Part shown: piece after piece, positions 25,267-33,818 of the stretch
Layout of the letters: each line of letters begins with the position of its first letter
How positions within the stretch are numbered: the first letter of the stretch is position 1
NCBI GenBank assembly: GCA_018378255.1
Contig: JAGZXV010000002.1
Coordinates: 1-64,000, forward strand
DNA from: Clostridiaceae bacterium
GTDB lineage: Bacteria > Bacillota > Clostridia > Lachnospirales > Lachnospiraceae
Direction of reading: 5' to 3'
Length of the DNA: 64,000 nucleotides
Position numbers and translations under genes: made by a program
Notes under the pieces: model-generated
The model's database searches: none
What the model saw: the letters and a program-made list of their open reading frames with translations, nothing else
What the model was told of the DNA's origin: nothing

Positions 25267-25794
25267 TCACCCCATCATTCCCGCCAGAACCACGCTGGCG
25301 GCCAGACCGGTCAGCGTGGTAAGCAGCGCGCCTGCCAGCGTATATCTGGTCTTTGTAACTTTGGCGGTTATGAAGTATACGCTCATCGTATAAAAGATCG
25401 TTTCCGTACAACTGAGCATCAGAGAGGTGATCAGGCCCAGGCTGGAATCCGTACCGTACTGTTTAAAAATATCAAGAGCTAGCCCGGTGGCCGCGCTGGA
25501 GGAGAACATTTTCACAATGGCTACGGGAAGGAGCTGGGACGGGAATCCGAACCGGTCCGTTATCTTTCCCAAAGCATCAGCCACCGCATCCAAAAAACCA
25601 GAGGCGCGCAGCACACCTACAGCCACCATAAGCCCTACCAATGTAGGCATGATGTCAACCACCGTCTTAGCTCCCTTTTTTGCTCCCTTTACAAAATCAT
25701 CATAAACCGGCCGTTTCATTAAAACAGCAAATCCCACAATATAAAATATTATGATAGGAATAATAAAATCAGAAAGAACCGTCAATATTTTCAT
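25267..25794 (-). CDS. spmB: Spore maturation protein B-like (nucleoside recognition domain)
   Basis: This 175-residue membrane protein has the SpmB/Gate-domain pattern: GAKKGAKTVVDIMPTLVGLM, then ASGFLD, FPSQLLPVAIVKMFSSSAATGL, and the final GLAASVVL. In Bacillus, SpmB acts with SpmA during core dehydration of the spore; related gate-domain proteins exist in transporters. The start is ATG 25794 after GAAGGTGATTTT. spmA normally lies directly upstream of spmB, but here the upstream DNA is a repeat and a divergent ArsC-like gene, so the pair is split or spmA is elsewhere. Confidence 0.85.
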   Translation of the reverse strand: MKILTVLSDFIIPIIIFYIVGFAVLMKRPVYDDFVKGAKKGAKTVVDIMPTLVGLMVAVGVLRASGFLDAVADALGKITDRFGFPSQLLPVAIVKMFSSSAATGLALDIFKQYGTDSSLGLITSLMLSCTETIFYTMSVYFITAKVTKTRYTLAGALLTTLTGLAASVVLAGMMG

Positions 25795-25895
25795 AAAATC
25801 ACCTTCGCCGCCGTTTTGCTTCCGCAAAAAAATCTTACTACCATAATATTAATGCTTTTCATATTCCATAACCTGTTATACAATAATTTTAGCAA

Positions 25896-25947
25896 CCGTT
25901 CAGCCCGGCTTTTTCGGCCAAGAAGATGAGCCGCCCTGAACAATTAC
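25896..25947. repeat. Dispersed palindromic repeat, family A copy 4
   Basis: This is a shortened copy. The outer arms are CCGTTCAGCCCGGC and GCCGCCCTGAACAATTAC, with the inner hairpin reduced to TTTTTCGGCCAAGAAG. It lies between divergent spmB and the ArsC-like gene. Confidence 0.65.
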
Positions 25948-25991
25948 TAATTTTACTCTATCAAATACCGATCAGACCAGGAGGCTATCAA

Positions 25992-26351
25992 ATGAATGTA
26001 TTATTTTTAGAATACCCAAAATGCTCCACCTGCCAGAAGGCGAAAAAATGGCTGGATGAACATCAGGTTTCCTATACAGACCGCCACATCAAAGAGAAGA
26101 ACCCCAACGCCGCAGAACTAAAGGAATGGATCAAAAAAAGCGGTCTTCCGACAAAAAAATTCTTTAACACCAGTGGATTATTATACAAATCCATGTCTCT
26201 GAAGGACAAACTCCCAGACATGGACCCAGACGCCCAGATCCAGCTTTTGTCGACTGACGGAATGTTGGTAAAACGGCCGCTGATCATTGGGGACGATTTC
26301 GTGTTAGTCGGCTTTAAACCTGAGGAATGGGCAGAAAAGTTAATAAATTAA
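25992..26351 (+). CDS. ArsC/Spx-family thioredoxin-fold protein
   Basis: This 119-residue protein has the CSTC (CxxC) redox motif at residues 10-13 and the family ending RPLIIGDDFVLVGFKPEEW. It belongs to the ArsC/Spx/YffB family. The likely role is thiol-dependent reduction, or a regulatory contact with RNA polymerase if Spx-like. True arsenate reductases have a conserved Arg series that cannot be judged here, and no ars genes are nearby, so arsenate reduction is doubtful. The start is ATG 25992 after AGGAGGCTATCAA. Confidence 0.88.
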   Translation: MNVLFLEYPKCSTCQKAKKWLDEHQVSYTDRHIKEKNPNAAELKEWIKKSGLPTKKFFNTSGLLYKSMSLKDKLPDMDPDAQIQLLSTDGMLVKRPLIIGDDFVLVGFKPEEWAEKLIN

Positions 26352-26471
26352 CAAATCCTTTTACCGTAAAACGTTCCGTAAAAGACAGGCTCTTTCTCCT
26401 AAAAAGGGATCGCGAGACTAAAAGAGCGGGAGTTCCAAAGGTTTGGGAACCGCATCTGTGAGGGCGGCGAT
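26352..26471 (+). other. Possible structured leader of the 60-aa gene
   Basis: Several complementary segments lie between the ArsC-like stop and the next small gene: CTTTTAC with GTAAAAG, GCTCTTT with AAAAGAGC, and GCGG-GTTCC with GGAAC-CGC ending close to the ATG. No known riboswitch class fits. It could be a terminator plus leader, or a small structured RNA. Confidence 0.3.
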
Positions 26472-26654
26472 ATGTATGAAGAGCATTTGAAATTTATAAA
26501 CTGGGCCCGCGAATACGATGACGGAGATGAAACGATGCGCAGCAAGGCAATGCATGATAAATGGGAGAAACTTGTTATGCAGAATTGCAGGCATATGAGT
26601 TTGGACGGAACACAGCCCGTTCAAAGGCTTTTGGAAATGATCTTTATTAAATGA
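26472..26654 (+). CDS. Small hypothetical protein (60 aa)
   Basis: I do not recognise this 60-residue protein, which is rich in charged and aromatic residues (INWAREYDDGDETMRSKAMH). It has no membrane segment. The start ATG 26472 has a moderate site (GAGGGCGGCG) and follows the hairpin-rich leader described separately. It could be a small cytoplasmic accessory protein. Support comes only from an intact frame and ribosome-site context. Confidence 0.45.
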   Translation: MYEEHLKFINWAREYDDGDETMRSKAMHDKWEKLVMQNCRHMSLDGTQPVQRLLEMIFIK

Positions 26655-26719
26655 ACACGATACTAAATATCAAGAAAACAGCTTTCATACTCCCCCTCAA
26701 CTCCGATTCATTTACAATT

Positions 26720-27244
26720 CTACTGATTTGCAAAAATTAAAACAGCAAAAGCAATAATGGCTCCAATTGGAGCCATTATTGCAATAGCTGACTTTGTTTT
26801 ACTCTTAAATATCTTATAAATTAGGCAAAATAATATAACACCAACGAACCCGCCCAATGCATTCAGCATTACATCATCAATATCACTCGCTCCCACCTTA
26901 AAAATAAATTGTAAGACTTCAGCAAGTGTACTTAATAAAGCAATTATGAATGTATTGACAATGATTGATTTGTTTCGGTTCATCAACGTGATATAAACCC
27001 CTAATGGCACAAAAATCACAATATTCCCCAATATATTGCTCAATGCAAAAGACCTCAGAATAATGTCATCACTAAACATAAATTCAGTGATTGTACGAAA
27101 CGGAACGAGGTTTATGGACTGAAAAGAACCAACTCTTTTTTTCTGAAACAGAAGAGCGAATAATAACACGAAATATAAAATCATTACACCATATAACAAG
27201 ATATTATTAAAAATATTTTTTATTTTAATGTCCTCTTTCGTCAT
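26720..27244 (-). CDS. VanZ-like family membrane protein
   Basis: This 174-residue protein has about four or five membrane segments and the VanZ signatures NLVPFRTI near residue 50, NILGNIVIFVPLGVY, and a later Glu-containing helix STLAEVLQFIF with DIDDVMLNALGG. VanZ confers low-level teicoplanin resistance in enterococci, but most chromosomal homologues have unknown roles at the cell envelope. The start is ATG 27244, preceded by GGAGGCGGTAT. It is more AT-rich than its neighbours by eye and stands alone. Confidence 0.85.
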   Translation of the reverse strand: MTKEDIKIKNIFNNILLYGVMILYFVLLFALLFQKKRVGSFQSINLVPFRTITEFMFSDDIILRSFALSNILGNIVIFVPLGVYITLMNRNKSIIVNTFIIALLSTLAEVLQFIFKVGASDIDDVMLNALGGFVGVILFCLIYKIFKSKTKSAIAIMAPIGAIIAFAVLIFANQ

Positions 27245-27409
27245 ATACCGCCTCCATGCCTTATGATTAAAGCTTTCACTTAAAGTTCCCTTCGAATATC
27301 TCCCTGCAAGGTATATTAAAATTACCTTTATTAACCCATTAGCCAATAACGGTTTTGTTATCGATAAATTCCATCAATCAGAGAAGCGGATTCTCCTGCC
27401 CCGGCGCTG

Positions 27410-27946
27410 CTACATCAGCATCACCACCAGATTCGGTATCACCATCGCCATAAATACAGCATAAACCAAATCCAGCCACATCATCGACCCCAGCGCCCCG
27501 AGATAAACCAGCCCGATCACAGGCGCAGTCACAACCTTGACCGCCGGGTTCACATCCGGGTTTTTCAATATGGCCTGCACCATGACTTTGGCATCTCCTG
27601 TGCTGGGAAACGCATGCATTAAAATCGAAACACCCAGCCATCCCAGCAGAAGCGTCAGCGGATTCTTATATATCTCAAAACGGAATAATTCAATCGCCGC
27701 CGGAAATACAATCAGCATTCCCAGTATGGTATTTACAAAAAACGGCCCTGTAGAGATCAAAAATGACGCCAGCGGCTTTTCCGCAGGCTCATGGGCCACA
27801 TATCCGGCCGGGTTCTTGGCCTGAAAATACACCACATCATAAACCGGCACCCTCATAATTCTGCAGAATAGCTGATGGGCGAATTCATGAACGATTACTC
27901 CCGGAAACGTGAGCAGTGAAATCAAAAAACCAGGTATGATAATCAT
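27410..27946 (-). CDS. M50-like membrane metalloprotease
   Basis: This 178-residue integral membrane protein has the zinc motif HEFAH (about residues 20-24) inside the first hydrophobic region, with a second conserved Asp in STGDAKVM. That fits a small site-2-protease-like (M50/DUF3267-type) family. It may cleave within membranes, but no partner is visible. It follows the TPR gene by 12 bases, so the two are likely cotranslated. The start is ATG 27946. Confidence 0.75.
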   Translation of the reverse strand: MIIIPGFLISLLTFPGVIVHEFAHQLFCRIMRVPVYDVVYFQAKNPAGYVAHEPAEKPLASFLISTGPFFVNTILGMLIVFPAAIELFRFEIYKNPLTLLLGWLGVSILMHAFPSTGDAKVMVQAILKNPDVNPAVKVVTAPVIGLVYLGALGSMMWLDLVYAVFMAMVIPNLVVMLM

Positions 27947-27958
27947 ATCTTTCTCCCC

Positions 27959-29026
27959 CTATTCTTCATCTACATAATAATCGTGCAAGGTAACGCTGCC
28001 GTTCAGATAACTGTCAAATTCCTCATCGAACACCTGGCCCGCTTCCTCAAACTGCTTTTTCATGGTTTCAGCTTCCTCTGTCCTTCCATTTTCCATCAAT
28101 GCGATGATCAAAGTTTCCTTCACATACATTCCTTCCGGGTCTTCGTCGTAAGATCTTTGGACATATTCCAGGCCCTGTTCCATGTCGCCTTCCAGCATAC
28201 GGAGAATTCCCATGGCCCGCAGGGCAGGCGGATCGCTCTTATCCCTGCTCAGGATGTTCTGATACAGCTTCCCAGCCCCTTCAAAATCACCGGAACGGCG
28301 TTTTAAGGTACCCAGGGCGGAGGAAATCATTGTGAGATTGGGATCTTCTTTCATCCCTGCCTCCAGGTATTGTTCCGCTTCCAGAGGATCAGAAGACAGA
28401 TTGCCCAGGTAATAATAGATCAGCGCCGGATACTGTTCCGGGTCATTCAGACACGCCAGGAGCTCCCTTTGCAGAGACGCCATCATCTCTTCTTCTGATT
28501 GGTTCACATCTAAGTTCTGGTTAATCTCTTCCATCTTATCATATGTATTGTAATACCTGGTTAAACGGTCCGTATACATATTCATCTTTGCATAGGTACT
28601 GTCATTCACCTCTTTGCCAACCATGTATTCATTAATCAAATACCCGCCAAAATCATAATATCCATAATCCATAGCCAGTTCAATTGCCAGCTCCGCTGCC
28701 GGAACGGAATCAGGATAAGTCTCCAGCACCTTCAGCATACCAGTCAGCGCATCATATACTTGTCCTGTTTGTGCCTCTGACTTGGCCGACTGATAAATTT
28801 TGTAACAGCTTAACGTTTTTGGCACCCGGATCAGAGCCGCTCCCAGAAGCAGCAGAATGATCACTGCCGCGGGTATCATTTTCTTTGGAAACGGATACCT
28901 GATCTGTTCCTCCCTGCATTCCTTACACAGAATCGAATTGCTGTTTTCCGTCAGGTCAATCCGCCTGGCATGGCATTTCCTGCATAGCTGCGATTCCGGT
29001 ATTGTGTAATACTCATTTTCTTCCAT
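27959..29026 (-). CDS. Membrane-anchored tetratricopeptide repeat protein with N-terminal zinc ribbon
   Basis: This 355-residue protein starts with a cytoplasmic Cys4 zinc-ribbon-like segment (CRKCHARR and CKECRE, residues 15-40). One membrane helix (MIPAAVIILLLLGAAL) follows, then an extracellular TPR array (about 75-330). I place the start at ATG 29026 after GGTGGGGGAT. TPR units such as EDPNLTMISSALGTLKRRSGDFEGA are clear. It probably scaffolds an envelope complex, possibly with the adjacent M50-like protease, since the genes are 12 bases apart. It lies 64 bases behind ribH and may be read from the rib operon. Confidence 0.8.
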   Translation of the reverse strand: MEENEYYTIPESQLCRKCHARRIDLTENSNSILCKECREEQIRYPFPKKMIPAAVIILLLLGAALIRVPKTLSCYKIYQSAKSEAQTGQVYDALTGMLKVLETYPDSVPAAELAIELAMDYGYYDFGGYLINEYMVGKEVNDSTYAKMNMYTDRLTRYYNTYDKMEEINQNLDVNQSEEEMMASLQRELLACLNDPEQYPALIYYYLGNLSSDPLEAEQYLEAGMKEDPNLTMISSALGTLKRRSGDFEGAGKLYQNILSRDKSDPPALRAMGILRMLEGDMEQGLEYVQRSYDEDPEGMYVKETLIIALMENGRTEEAETMKKQFEEAGQVFDEEFDSYLNGSVTLHDYYVDEE

Positions 29027-29090
29027 ATCCCCCACCGCCTTTTCTTTTATTACATCAAGTATAAGGGGAATCATGGGAATTGTAAATAAT

Positions 29091-29561
29091 CTATGCCGAA
29101 ATGTCCCGAATCAAATTAACCATTTCAATGGCGCCCAAAGCGCATTCAAATCCCTTGTTTCCGGCTTTCGTGCCTGAGCGCTCAATGGCCTGTTCAATCG
29201 TTTCCGTAGTCAGAACACCGAACATGACCGGAACCTGGCTGTTTAAGGATACGGCCGCAATCCCTTTGGATACTTCGCTGCACACATATTCATAATGAGA
29301 AGTGTTTCCCCGGATCACTGCGCCCAGGCAGATCACCGCGTCATATTTTCCGCTCTGAGCCATTTTAGATGCGATCAGGGGTATTTCAAATGCACCCGGA
29401 ACCCAGGCCACCTCAATCTGATCTTCCTCCACGTTATGACGCTTCAGACCATCCACCGCGCCCGCAAGTAATTTGGAAGTGATGAACTCGTTAAAACGGG
29501 ACGCTGCAATCCCTACCCTGATTCCGTCCGATACCAAACTGCCTTCATATATTTTCATCAT
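29091..29561 (-). CDS. ribH: 6,7-dimethyl-8-ribityllumazine synthase
   Basis: RibH condenses 5-amino-6-ribitylaminouracil with 3,4-dihydroxy-2-butanone 4-phosphate to form the lumazine precursor of riboflavin. The 156-residue protein shows [34 protein letters not shown] with its conserved His, and [11 protein letters not shown]. It is the last biosynthetic gene of ribD-ribE-ribBA-ribH and lies 13 bases after ribBA. The start is ATG 29561 (or ATG 29558), after GGAGAGTTTGT. Confidence 0.97.
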   Translation of the reverse strand: MMKIYEGSLVSDGIRVGIAASRFNEFITSKLLAGAVDGLKRHNVEEDQIEVAWVPGAFEIPLIASKMAQSGKYDAVICLGAVIRGNTSHYEYVCSEVSKGIAAVSLNSQVPVMFGVLTTETIEQAIERSGTKAGNKGFECALGAIEMVNLIRDISA

Positions 29562-29574
29562 ACAAACTCTCCTT

Positions 29575-30774
29575 CTAATAATTTAAAATGTGTCCCATGC
29601 GTTTCTGCTTCGTTTTTAGATAAAAAAGATCAAATTCCGTCGGCTCCATTTGAATGGGAACCCGCTCTGTAATCTCCATGCCAAAATCGGAAAGGCCATA
29701 GACCTTATCCGGGTTATTGGTCATAAGCCTGAGAGTTTTAGCCCCCAGATCTCTTAATATCTGGGCGCCAATATAATATTCCCTCAGATCTCCGGCAAAT
29801 CCCAGCGCCAGATTGGCTTCCAGCGTGTCCAGCCCCTGATCCTGGAGCTGATAGGCTTTCAGCTTATTGACCAGCCCGATTCCCCGGCCTTCCTGCCTCA
29901 TATACAGGAGGATTCCCCGGCCCTCTTTTTCTATCTGCCTTAATGCCGAAGCCAGCTGCTGGCCGCAGTCACACCGCTTTGAGCCAAATGCATCGCCGGT
30001 CAGACACTCGGAATGTACCCGGCATAAAAGATTCCGCCCATCTCCCATCTCCCCCTTTACCAGCGCCACGTGGTGTTCTCCATTCAGCTTATTTACATAA
30101 CAGTGGGCGGTAAATTCACCGTACCTGGTGGGCATCCTCGTTACGGCAGCCTGCTCTACCAAACGTTCTTTCCGCTTCCGGTAAGCCTGGAGGTCTTTGA
30201 TCGTAATCATTTTCATGTTCCATTTCTCAGCCAGTCCGATTAGTTCCGGGGTTCTCATCATAGTGCCGTCTTCTCTCATGATCTCACAGCAGAGGCCGCA
30301 CTCCTTTAAACCCGCCAGGCGCATTAAATCCACAGCTGCTTCCGTGTGGCCCGGCCTTTCCAGAACTCCATTTTTTCTGGCCGCCAGGGGGAACATGTGG
30401 CCCGGACGCCGGAAATCCCCGGGAAGGGCCTTCTCATCCGCACATTTCATGGCCGTCAGACTGCGTTCAGCCGCGGAAATGCCGGTAGTTGTGCCGATGT
30501 AATCGATGGATACCGTAAATGCGGTGCTGTGGTTATCCGTATTATCAGAAACCATCTGGGGCAGCTTCAGCCTGGCACATAGTTCCCGGCTCATGGGCAT
30601 ACAGATCAGTCCCTTTCCGTGTACAGCCATGAAATTCACATTTTCTGTGGACGCAAACTGGGCCGCGCAGATAAAATCGCCTTCATTTTCCCTGTTTTCA
30701 TCATCCGTTACCAGAATGATCCTGCCTTTTTGAAGTTCCTCTAAAGCCTCTTCAATCTTATTGTATTGAAACAT
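29575..30774 (-). CDS. ribBA: Bifunctional 3,4-dihydroxy-2-butanone-4-phosphate synthase / GTP cyclohydrolase II
   Basis: This 399-residue fusion supplies both precursors of lumazine. The N-terminal RibB domain (1-200) has [15 protein letters not shown] and PGHMFPL. The C-terminal RibA domain (205-399) has the zinc-binding pattern [17 protein letters not shown] and [12 protein letters not shown]. The start is ATG 30774 with GAAAGGCGGTAAAA upstream. It sits between ribE and ribH in the FMN-riboswitch operon. Confidence 0.97.
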   Translation of the reverse strand: MFQYNKIEEALEELQKGRIILVTDDENRENEGDFICAAQFASTENVNFMAVHGKGLICMPMSRELCARLKLPQMVSDNTDNHSTAFTVSIDYIGTTTGISAAERSLTAMKCADEKALPGDFRRPGHMFPLAARKNGVLERPGHTEAAVDLMRLAGLKECGLCCEIMREDGTMMRTPELIGLAEKWNMKMITIKDLQAYRKRKERLVEQAAVTRMPTRYGEFTAHCYVNKLNGEHHVALVKGEMGDGRNLLCRVHSECLTGDAFGSKRCDCGQQLASALRQIEKEGRGILLYMRQEGRGIGLVNKLKAYQLQDQGLDTLEANLALGFAGDLREYYIGAQILRDLGAKTLRLMTNNPDKVYGLSDFGMEITERVPIQMEPTEFDLFYLKTKQKRMGHILNY

Positions 30775-30789
30775 CTTTTTACCGCCTTT

Positions 30790-31431
30790 CTAATAGCCAT
30801 ATTTTATTAAAAATTCCTCTGTAATGCCGTTTTCCCTGCCGCTGCCGCCTTTTATCAGGTGTGCAGCATACTTACCGATATAGTCATTTTCCAGATTTAC
30901 CACATCTCCGGGACGTTTTTCAGATAAATTCGTTTCCGACAGCGTGTGGGGAATTACGGAGATGAAAAATATATCCGGTTTAACCGCCCCAACAGTCAGA
31001 CTGATGCCATCCACCGCCACGGACCCCTTTTCTATGATGTATTTCATAATATTTTCATCCGCTTTTATGCCATACCAGACCGCAATCCCATCCTTTTTTG
31101 TTCTCATGACAGTTCCTGTGCCGTCAATATGGCCGGTTACGATGTGGCCTCCGAACCGGCCGTCTGCGGCCAATGCCCGTTCCAGGTTCACCCGGCTTCC
31201 TGGATTTAAACGGGCCAATGACGACCGGTTCATGGTTTCATGCATCACATCCGCCTGAAAACTTCTGCCCTCCAGCGCTGTTACAGTGAGACAGACGCCA
31301 TTGACCGCTATGCTGTCACCTATACGGGTCCCTTCCAGCACTTTTTTACAGCCAACCGTCAATACGCAGAAATCCGCTCCCCGCCGGAGGTATTTTATCG
31401 TTCCTATCTCTTCTACGATTCCTGTAAACAT
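30790..31431 (-). CDS. ribE: Riboflavin synthase, alpha chain
   Basis: This 213-residue enzyme dismutates two lumazines into riboflavin. It has the two tandem lumazine-binding barrels: the first opens with MFTGIVEEIGTI and has GDSIAVNGVCLTV, and the second has GHIVTGHIDGTG and GSVAVDGISLTV. It begins at ATG 31431, inside the last 19 bases of ribD, a translational-coupling overlap. It is the second gene of the rib operon. Confidence 0.97.
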   Translation of the reverse strand: MFTGIVEEIGTIKYLRRGADFCVLTVGCKKVLEGTRIGDSIAVNGVCLTVTALEGRSFQADVMHETMNRSSLARLNPGSRVNLERALAADGRFGGHIVTGHIDGTGTVMRTKKDGIAVWYGIKADENIMKYIIEKGSVAVDGISLTVGAVKPDIFFISVIPHTLSETNLSEKRPGDVVNLENDYIGKYAAHLIKGGSGRENGITEEFLIKYGY

Positions 31432-32594
31432 GATTTTTTCACCTCCCCTTCTATGAGCCAGTCGCCGCCAATCTGCCTGGAGGATATCCGGTCAAGGAAA
31501 AATGCCTGATCCGGCAGATCCACCCCGCATCCTCCCACAGGCGATTTCCCGCCCGTACCGCCAAATAATTTGGGGGCAATGTATGCCTGCACTTTATTTA
31601 CAATACCGGATTCCAACGCTGACCAGTTGAGACTGCCTCCGCCTTCCATAAAAATGCTGTCGATCCCCATTTCCCCCAGAGTTTTCATCAATCCGCAAAG
31701 ATCGACGCGGCCGTTTTGGGGAGCCGTATGTATGATCTTTATTCCGCATTTTTGGTATGCCTCTTCCCTTTCCCTGTCCCGGCGGCAGCATACCAGCATC
31801 GTGGGAATTTCTTTCGCGGTGGCCGCAATCCTGGATTTTAACGGCATTCGCAGATTGGAGTCGCAGACGATCCTGACAGGATTCCTGCCGCCTTCAATCC
31901 GGCAGTTGAGCATGGGATCATCGGCCAATACGGTTCCTACGCCGGTCATAACCGAGCTGTAACGGCTGCGGCATTGGTGGACATACTGCCTGGCCTCCAC
32001 GCCGGTTATCCACTTAGAAGCGCCTGATACCGAAGCTATTTTCCCATCCAGCGTCATGGCGTATTTCATGACCACATAGGGCGTTCCTGTGCTGATATAA
32101 TGAAAAAAGACCTCATTCAGCTGGTCACATTGGTCCTTTAGCACCCCTGTCACAACTTCAATTCCCTTCTCCCGAAGTATGCGGATGCCATTTCCCGCCA
32201 CAAGAGGATTAGGGTCTGAGGAACCCACAATCACCCTGGCGATCTGGCTCTGCCATATGGCCTCCGTACAGGGCGGGGTCTTCCCCTGGTGACAGCAGGG
32301 TTCCAAGGTCACATAGAGATCCGCTCCTTCCGGCGATTCCCGGCAGTCCGCCAAAGCGCTGCGTTCGGCATGAGCCTGCCCATATGCCTTGTGATAACCG
32401 GTTCCAATGATCCTGCCCTCCTTCACTGCCACCGCGCCGACCATCGGGTTGGGACCAACAAAACCAGCGCCTTTTTCCGCCAGTTCCAGGGCCAGAGCCA
32501 TATACTTTTCTTCATAGCTCTTTTCATAGGTTTCTCCATGTTTCCTTTCTTTCGCTTTGGTATAGTTATCTTTGCAGCTCTCCCTGTTCATCAT
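31413..32594 (-). CDS. ribD: Bifunctional diaminohydroxyphosphoribosylaminopyrimidine deaminase / 5-amino-6-(5-phosphoribosylamino)uracil reductase
   Basis: RibD carries out the deamination and reduction steps after GTP cyclohydrolase II. The N-terminal deaminase (about 25-170) has GPNPMVGAV, HAERSAL and PCCHQGKTPPC zinc motifs. The C-terminal reductase (about 170-390) has VVMKYAMTLDGKIA and EGGGSLNWSAL. An N-terminal extension of roughly 25 charged residues is unusual. The start is ATG 32594 (or 32591) after GGGAGGAA. It is the first gene of the operon, and its leader carries an FMN riboswitch and two hairpins. Confidence 0.96.
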   Translation of the reverse strand: MMNRESCKDNYTKAKERKHGETYEKSYEEKYMALALELAEKGAGFVGPNPMVGAVAVKEGRIIGTGYHKAYGQAHAERSALADCRESPEGADLYVTLEPCCHQGKTPPCTEAIWQSQIARVIVGSSDPNPLVAGNGIRILREKGIEVVTGVLKDQCDQLNEVFFHYISTGTPYVVMKYAMTLDGKIASVSGASKWITGVEARQYVHQCRSRYSSVMTGVGTVLADDPMLNCRIEGGRNPVRIVCDSNLRMPLKSRIAATAKEIPTMLVCCRRDREREEAYQKCGIKIIHTAPQNGRVDLCGLMKTLGEMGIDSIFMEGGGSLNWSALESGIVNKVQAYIAPKLFGGTGGKSPVGGCGVDLPDQAFFLDRISSRQIGGDWLIEGEVKKSCLQES

Positions 32595-32628
32595 TTCCTC
32601 CCTTTTTCATTTTTTTCTTGTACAACGT

Positions 32629-32662
32629 AAAAAATACCCTGAATCCAATGAATTCAGGGTAT
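32629..32662 (-). terminator. Rho-independent terminator/expression platform before ribD
   Basis: On the minus strand ATACCCTGAAT and ATTCAGGGTAT pair and are followed by TTTTTTA. It lies about 35 bases before the ribD start and is the likely switching terminator of the FMN riboswitch. Confidence 0.85.
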
Positions 32663-32770
32663 CCACGTGTGAAATTAACCGGACCGCAGCATAATATCCG
32701 CCGGGAAGCGCGCCGTTATTGCACACTTCCATTTGCTTCAACTATAAGCAGATTTCCATTTAACACAAAA

Positions 32771-32801
32771 TGCCCTGAAATGAGAAATCTCATTCCAGGG
32801 C
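32771..32801 (-). terminator. Second hairpin between FMN aptamer and ribD
   Basis: GCCCTGGAATGAGA and TCTCATTTCAGGGC form a long stem immediately downstream of the aptamer. It is followed by ATTTTGTG, a poorer T tract. It may be a first terminator, or part of the anti-terminator logic. Confidence 0.6.
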
Positions 32802-32844
32802 AATTAAAAATACAGCGTTAAACATCAATCACGCAATCCTAATT

Positions 32845-32955
32845 ATCTTCTTTCATCCAGACTATACTGTCGGCCTCGGAATCTCACCGAATCCTGCCTT
32901 GCGGCTCGTGGGCTATACCACCGGTAGGGAATTACACCCTGCCCTGAAGATCTTA
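32845..32955 (-). promoter_or_regulatory. FMN riboswitch (RFN element)
   Basis: On the minus strand the conserved RFN blocks appear in order: GATCTTCAGGGCAGGGTG, AATTCCCTACCGGTGG, AGCCCACGAGCC, GGATTCGGTGAGATTCCG, AGGCCGACAGTATAGTC and TGGATGAAAGAAGAT. It precedes ribD and should shut down the rib operon when FMN is abundant. Confidence 0.97.
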
Positions 32956-32973
32956 TTGTTAAATTATTGCTAC

Positions 32974-33002
32974 ATAGTAGCACATATAAATTGGGATTAC
33001 AA
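32974..33002 (-). promoter_or_regulatory. rib operon promoter
   Basis: TTGTAA (33002-32997) and TACTAT (32979-32974) are 17 bases apart on the minus strand, with the RFN element starting about 20 bases further on. Confidence 0.65.
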
Positions 33003-33086
33003 GTATTTTACAGATAATTTTACCATTTTCACTTTTATTCCGGATCTGTCTGCAAGCCGGCTCTGCAGCTCCAAAGAAAGCCCCAT

Positions 33087-33773
33087 TCATATCTCTTCCA
33101 AATATTTCAACCCATTCAAGGAACTGATCTTCTGCACGATCTCCGAATGAGGTCTGGCCTGCAGCGTCTTCAGCGTAATGACTGCGGTGAGTTCATTTTT
33201 AGAATTCCCCTTCACTTTTGAAACCTGCATATCGATCAATTTGATCTCCATGCTCTTACAGGTCTCCATAAATTCATTCAGCGCATCGCTGGATACGAAA
33301 TTCAGGTAAAGGCGCATAAACCGTGACCTCTCCTGCATCTTATGGTCCAGTTTCTGGAATACGGTCATAATCAGCAGAATAGCCGCTCCCACCACAACCG
33401 CGCCCTCATAAAAACCGATGCCGAGCGCCAGCCCGATACAGGCGGCAGACCACAGTCCCGCGGCCGTCGTCAGCCCTCTTACACGGCTGTTCCTGGTTAC
33501 GATGATTGTTCCCGCTCCCAGAAAACCGATGCCGCTGATCACCTGAGCGCCCAGCCTGGACGGATCGCCCACCCCAAAGCGTTCGCTGATATGCTGGTTT
33601 GTCATCATTACCAGCGCAGCGCCCAGGCAGACCAGCATATAGGTACGGAACCCCGCCGGCTGGTTCTTGCTTCCCCTCTCCAGCCCGATACTTCCCCCAA
33701 TTATCAGCGCAAGCACAACTCTGAGGAACAGGCTTGCGGAATTTAACTCTCTCCAGTTATCAAATACATCCAT
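33087..33773 (-). CDS. MgtC/SapB-family membrane protein
   Basis: This 228-residue protein has an N-terminal MgtC membrane domain with IGGSIGLERGSKNQPAGFRTY, SGIGFLGAGTII and GLTTAAGLWSAACIGLALG. A cytoplasmic ACT-like tail (about 145-228) follows. The family is linked to Mg2+ homeostasis and ATP synthase control in pathogens; in Firmicutes the role is unclear. The start is ATG 33773. It follows the permease gene by 45 bases on the same strand and may ride on the GDPD/ABC operon. Confidence 0.92.
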   Translation of the reverse strand: MDVFDNWRELNSASLFLRVVLALIIGGSIGLERGSKNQPAGFRTYMLVCLGAALVMMTNQHISERFGVGDPSRLGAQVISGIGFLGAGTIIVTRNSRVRGLTTAAGLWSAACIGLALGIGFYEGAVVVGAAILLIMTVFQKLDHKMQERSRFMRLYLNFVSSDALNEFMETCKSMEIKLIDMQVSKVKGNSKNELTAVITLKTLQARPHSEIVQKISSLNGLKYLEEI

Positions 33774-33818
33774 CTGCCTTCTCTCCCCGCTTTGCAGCCT
33801 TCCCCATATCCGGACCGC

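Noticed and set aside
26352..26471. A ZTP (pfl) riboswitch before the small gene
   Set aside because: The conserved CCGCCUGGGCA-type 3' block and the pseudoknot core are absent, and the downstream gene is not a folate or purine gene.
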